The position numbers and the translations under genes are program-made. From an uncultured Prevotella sp. (GTDB taxonomy: Bacteria > Bacteroidota > Bacteroidia > Bacteroidales > Bacteroidaceae), in contig CAAGPV010000053.1 in assembly GCA_900771975.1 (NCBI GenBank), positions 1 through 8,382 of the forward strand: 8,382 nt of DNA, in the 5' to 3' direction. Shown one piece after another: positions 5,198 through 8,382 of the stretch; the stretch's first letter is position 1, and every line of letters starts with the position of its first letter. The notes beneath the pieces are model-generated. The model was not told the origin of the DNA and did not search any database. It saw only the letters and a program-made list of their open reading frames with translations.

Positions 5198-7102
5198 TTA
5201 GTTTCTTATTGAAGGTATTAACTCTAAAGCTCTAAGAATGTCTGCTCTATCTTGACTTTGACCATCATTTCCAATAACAGCAGACGACGCTATATCTCGT
5301 TTCCGTTCTATTCTTTCATTGACGACTTGCTCAACAGTGCCTGTATAATATAGACGATATATGAATACAGTTTTTTTCTGACCTCGCCTATATGCTCTTG
5401 CAGAAGACTGGTCTTCCAATGCAGGATTCCATTCTAAGTTATAATGAACAACATGGTTCGCTCCTGTTATATTTAGTCCCGTTCCTGCAGCTCTTGGATT
5501 GAGTATCAGCATTGCAGAGCCACTTAACCCGTTAAATCTATCGACAATTTCTTGGCGTTCAGCAACTGGCGTTTCACCGTTAATAGCCCATAATTGAATA
5601 CCAAACCTATTTGGAATATCCCGCTTGAATACTTCAAACATATTTTTATATGAAGTAAAAACTATTATTTTTTCTTCTCGGCTGACTATCTCTTCAACAA
5701 TCTCACAAAAACGTTGGTATTTTATAGAAACTTCTGCTGGATCTCCAGATCCTTTGTCTTCTGATACAGCGTAAGGATGGGTACAATAAATCCTAAGTTG
5801 TTGCAACATTCCTAAATTAATTTTATCACTTTCTACGCTATTCTTTAGAGAAGTCAAATATCTATCATACTCATGGCACTCATTTTCTGACATTTGCAAT
5901 GCTTGCGTCGAAACCACTTTCTCAGGAAGATCTTTTGCTACGTCTGTCACTAAACGCCTTATCATCAGAGGGCTAAGTATCGGCTCTATTCTCTTTCCTC
6001 CTGACACGTCATCCGTTATGACTTCTTGATAACTTTCTAAAGAGCCAAGAAGTCCAGGTTGTACAAAATCAATAAGCGACCAAATGTCTGTTATATGGTT
6101 TTCAAATGGTGTTCCAGAAACTGCAATACTCCTTTCACGGTTTAACTTCTTGCAAGCTCTGGCTCTTGCACTAAATGGATTCTTTATACTTTGAGCTTCA
6201 TCTAGTGCAACAAATTTCCATCTTATCATATTAAGCATATGAATGTCACTAACCACTGTTGTGTAAGAAGTGATGACAACATCATAATTTAACAATGCTT
6301 TATAATTTCCAATACGGTTTTGGCCATAATGTACGGCTGTATGCAAGGTAGGTGCGAATTTTGCGCATTCTCGTTGCCAGTTTACCAATAAGGATATTGG
6401 AGCAACAACAAGCATAGGAACTTCATATCGTGCTTTTAGACTTAGCATTTCAGTTATTACTTGCATAGTTTTACCCAATCCCATTTCATCACCAAGAATA
6501 CAGCCATTACAATCATCCAGCATTCTCTTTATCCATAGGAAACCGGTTCTTTGATATGGGAAAAGCGTTGCTTTAAGGGTTGATGGTACTTGCTCATTAT
6601 TATCAATGGTGTTTTTTATGCACGAAATTTCAACCTCATTATCCAATAGTCTTGTACCATTTAATAATTCCAATTCTATTAGCTTAAGGTATTGGCGTGT
6701 CGAAATTCTTCCATTTCCTTTTATGCCGACATTTTCCAATATTTCTTGCACTTGTAAAGTATTACCTGAAAGATAAAACCAAGTGTTGTTGTAAACACAT
6801 TGGTCTATAATTGTACCTTCAAGCACGTCTACAGGAATATAGGTTCCTTTTCTTTTTGCCTCAATATTGCATATAATTTCTCCACATTCATTGTTGTTTA
6901 ATCTTATATGCAATGAAGAACCTAACTTTGAGAACCTAATATTAGGCAAATCAACTGTTGGGTTTTCACAGTTTATATTAAACTGCTTTTCACAATCATC
7001 TTTGGATAAAAGTGAATAAATATCCGAAGCATTGGGATGGTAAACATTCTTACCATCCTGTAATGCTAAATGATTATTATATATAATCCAATTTGCTTTC
7101 AT
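5198..7102 (-). CDS. SNF2-family superfamily II helicase/translocase
   Basis: The 634-residue protein has a complete SNF2 motor in its C-terminal two-thirds. Motif positions are: Q-region FPYQRTGFLW (181-190), Walker A GDEMGLGKT (204-212), motif Ia VVAPISLLVNWQRE (232-245), Walker B/motif II LDEAQSIKNP (300-309), motif III SGTPFENH (329-336), motif IV IIVFTSY (479-485), motif V around NPRAAGTGLNITGA (535-548) and motif VI DQSSARAYRRGQ (564-575). Motif II is DEAQ and not DEAH. The first 175 residues form a separate domain I do not recognise and probably contact DNA or a partner. SNF2 motors translocate on double-stranded DNA. In restriction operons they scan or remodel target DNA for the nuclease. 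AAAGGA lies 5 bases before the ATG, one of the few Shine-Dalgarno-like sites here, and the preceding stop is 2 bases upstream. The family is certain; the specific role is inferred from the operon. Confidence 0.95.
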   Translation of the reverse strand: MKANWIIYNNHLALQDGKNVYHPNASDIYSLLSKDDCEKQFNINCENPTVDLPNIRFSKLGSSLHIRLNNNECGEIICNIEAKRKGTYIPVDVLEGTIIDQCVYNNTWFYLSGNTLQVQEILENVGIKGNGRISTRQYLKLIELELLNGTRLLDNEVEISCIKNTIDNNEQVPSTLKATLFPYQRTGFLWIKRMLDDCNGCILGDEMGLGKTMQVITEMLSLKARYEVPMLVVAPISLLVNWQRECAKFAPTLHTAVHYGQNRIGNYKALLNYDVVITSYTTVVSDIHMLNMIRWKFVALDEAQSIKNPFSARARACKKLNRERSIAVSGTPFENHITDIWSLIDFVQPGLLGSLESYQEVITDDVSGGKRIEPILSPLMIRRLVTDVAKDLPEKVVSTQALQMSENECHEYDRYLTSLKNSVESDKINLGMLQQLRIYCTHPYAVSEDKGSGDPAEVSIKYQRFCEIVEEIVSREEKIIVFTSYKNMFEVFKRDIPNRFGIQLWAINGETPVAERQEIVDRFNGLSGSAMLILNPRAAGTGLNITGANHVVHYNLEWNPALEDQSSARAYRRGQKKTVFIYRLYYTGTVEQVVNERIERKRDIASSAVIGNDGQSQDRADILRALELIPSIRN

Positions 7103-7104
7103 AT

Positions 7105-7932
7105 TTATCCTTTAGATTGAAATCGTTCAAGGCTTGCTGCACTTATTGATATACCTTTGGTCTTATTTGTACATATTTCTTGTTTGTGTAGTTGAGGTTC
7201 TGATACTAAACAAGTATTTAACTCATCGTATTCCTCATACTCTTCATGTACATTAACTTTCATACCGATAGTAAAATTCTCCACGTTTTCTACAAGCAAT
7301 CGTAGTTTCAATGTGCTTGCGTATGAGTTTACTATTATAGCCAAATATTCAGAGTTGTTGTTAACAACACTCATTTGATTCAATAATGCTGATATGTAGA
7401 AGTCATGGCGGTCTACAGTTTTATTTCCTGCCCACCATTTATAATCACTGACAAAATTCCATAAATATTCTGCAACATCTTGATATTCATTTTCTCTTCC
7501 AGGGAAATCATTTCTCAACATTTGCAAAGCAACATTGACAAAAACATCTTTATCTTCAGCTGTTGGATAATTTTTCAACCTTGTTGCATACTCTTTCATT
7601 GCTTTGCCATCCATATACATTAACTTGCATATTTTAACAAACAATGTTCGATAAGTCAACATTTCAGTACAGAAATCTACAAAATAAGACGCTATAGCAA
7701 ACCACTGATTTGCGATAAATATGTGTTGTCCAATTGAGTTAGTTACAACAGTGGTACTATCGAAGAATTCTATTTCGCAATCTTTAGTTAATAAAAAATT
7801 ACGAAAAGCAACCTTGAAAGTATCATTTAAAGTAACTTCTTGCATGACAAACTCATGTGTAAAGCGACTTTTTGCTTTGGCAAGTACCGTATTTAGATTC
7901 TTAAGAATCTGGGTTGACTCTATTATTTCCAT
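7105..7932 (-). CDS. Protein of unknown function in restriction operon (275 aa)
   Basis: I do not recognise this protein. It is 275 residues, soluble, without a signal peptide. It is mostly helical, with aromatic clusters around residues 71-99 (NQWFAIASYFVDFCTEML) and 155-170 (EYLWNFVSDYKWWAGN), a mixed strand region about 195-228, and an acidic stretch around 230-238 followed by a short polar tail. No nuclease, methylase or ATPase motif is visible. It starts 4 bases after the methyltransferase stop, with AAAGG about 9 bases before the ATG, and ends 2 bases before the SNF2 start. It is therefore firmly embedded in the operon. Between methylase and SNF2, it could be a specificity or adaptor subunit, or a controller of restriction timing. 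I have no sequence evidence to choose. The coding call is strong from length, spacing and strand; function is unknown. Confidence 0.85.
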   Translation of the reverse strand: MEIIESTQILKNLNTVLAKAKSRFTHEFVMQEVTLNDTFKVAFRNFLLTKDCEIEFFDSTTVVTNSIGQHIFIANQWFAIASYFVDFCTEMLTYRTLFVKICKLMYMDGKAMKEYATRLKNYPTAEDKDVFVNVALQMLRNDFPGRENEYQDVAEYLWNFVSDYKWWAGNKTVDRHDFYISALLNQMSVVNNNSEYLAIIVNSYASTLKLRLLVENVENFTIGMKVNVHEEYEEYDELNTCLVSEPQLHKQEICTNKTKGISISAASLERFQSKG

Positions 7933-7936
7933 AATA

Positions 7937-8382
7937 TCAAGCCTTTAATAATTGTTCAACAATCTCTTTTGAAAGTCTCTTGATTACAGGTATTGCAACG
8001 CTGTTTCCAAATTGATGATACGCTTCCTTTCGCGAAACAACAATCTTAAATTCAGGATTCTTTGAGTTATAATTGACGTTGTCTGCACATTGCGGATTCT
8101 GCCAGCCATTCCCAAGAATTCGATATCCTTGTAGTCGTCCTGCCTCTACAGGTGTAAGACGCCGAGGATTTAATCCTTTGTCTGATTGATCTATAAGAAT
8201 CTCACTACCGTCCTTCCAATATCTAGCTGATATTGTACTACAATAGACACTATCAGAATTAAACAACGAGTATCCAAAGCCTTTTCCATTAGCTCTGTTA
8301 CGTTCCTTCCTCTTCTGATGACCTATCCACATTCTATCACTTATGGTATAGTATTTGTCCATTGTTTGTTCTGGTTCAAATA
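7937..8382 (-). CDS. C5-cytosine DNA methyltransferase, C-terminal part (5' partial)
   Basis: The visible 147 residues are the C-terminal part of a C5-cytosine methyltransferase. Motif IX is NPRRLTPVEAGRLQGY and motif X is AYHQFGNSVAIPVIKRL. The target-recognition end carries YTISDRMWIGHQKRK and TISARYWKDGSEIL, a pattern common in this family. An ATG at 8360-8362 is not the real start: the frame stays open upstream (FEPEQT before the Met), and the motifs that bind S-adenosylmethionine and carry the catalytic PCQ Cys lie beyond the right edge. The enzyme would methylate one cytosine in a specific site to mark self DNA. The recognition site cannot be read from this fragment. It is the first visible gene of the operon, so the operon promoter must lie outside the window. 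The stop (TGA) is 4 bases from the next start. Confidence 0.93.
   Translation of the reverse strand, partial: FEPEQTMDKYYTISDRMWIGHQKRKERNRANGKGFGYSLFNSDSVYCSTISARYWKDGSEILIDQSDKGLNPRRLTPVEAGRLQGYRILGNGWQNPQCADNVNYNSKNPEFKIVVSRKEAYHQFGNSVAIPVIKRLSKEIVEQLLKA

Noticed and set aside
5635..5642. TATGTTTG on the minus strand within the SNF2 gene, matching the TAnnTTTG promoter box
   Set aside because: It lies deep inside a coding region in AT-rich DNA where this loose motif is expected by chance, and no gene starts nearby downstream.
7937..8362. Methyltransferase as a complete 141-residue gene starting at the ATG at 8360-8362
   Set aside because: The frame is open upstream of that ATG, and the S-adenosylmethionine and PCQ motifs are missing, so this is an internal Met in a gene cut by the window edge.

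Overview
The window looks like a defence island in a member of the Bacteroidales (Bacteroides/Prevotella-like). Three things suggest this: a Bacteroidetes-type promoter (TTTG, then TAnnTTTG) upstream of the plus-strand defence gene, mostly weak or absent Shine-Dalgarno sequences, and a small 76-residue protein of a type I recall from Bacteroidales mobile elements. The genus cannot be fixed from sequence alone. Base composition changes near position 400: positions 181-300 are about 53% G+C, whereas the cassette to the right is clearly AT-rich. This fits defence genes inserted next to backbone genes of a mobile element or a hypervariable locus.

Layout, left to right. Positions 2-399 hold the tail of an unidentified plus-strand gene and the 76-residue hypothetical protein. 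Positions 400-534 are non-coding and dense with signals: an AAATTTGC inverted/direct repeat, a promoter, and a compact hairpin RNA just before the next gene. Positions 535-1428 encode an Abi_2 (AbiD/AbiF-like) abortive-infection protein with a HEPN-type RX4H motif. Gene plus leader RNA match the abi gene/structured-RNA arrangement. A bidirectional terminator hairpin (1432-1466) separates this unit from a convergent minus-strand operon.

The minus-strand operon fills the rest (8382 to 1476), with gaps of only 1-12 bases. Its order of transcription is: C5-cytosine DNA methyltransferase (C-terminal part only; the gene runs off the right edge), a 275-residue protein of unknown function, an SNF2-type helicase/translocase, a MORC/MutL-like GHKL ATPase, an McrA-like HNH endonuclease, and a RES-domain protein. 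The first five resemble the restriction-modification systems with GHKL ATPases from which eukaryotic MORC proteins are thought to derive. The inferred logic is that the methylase marks self DNA, the SNF2 motor and GHKL clamp act on unmodified DNA, and the HNH protein cuts.

The most unusual part is the last gene. RES domains are known as NAD+-degrading toxins with a ParS/Xre-type antitoxin, but here one sits in the restriction operon with no visible antitoxin. It may act as a conditional NAD+-depleting, suicide-type effector. With the convergent Abi/RNA unit, the window contains up to three layers of defence: DNA cleavage, NAD+ depletion and RNA cleavage.
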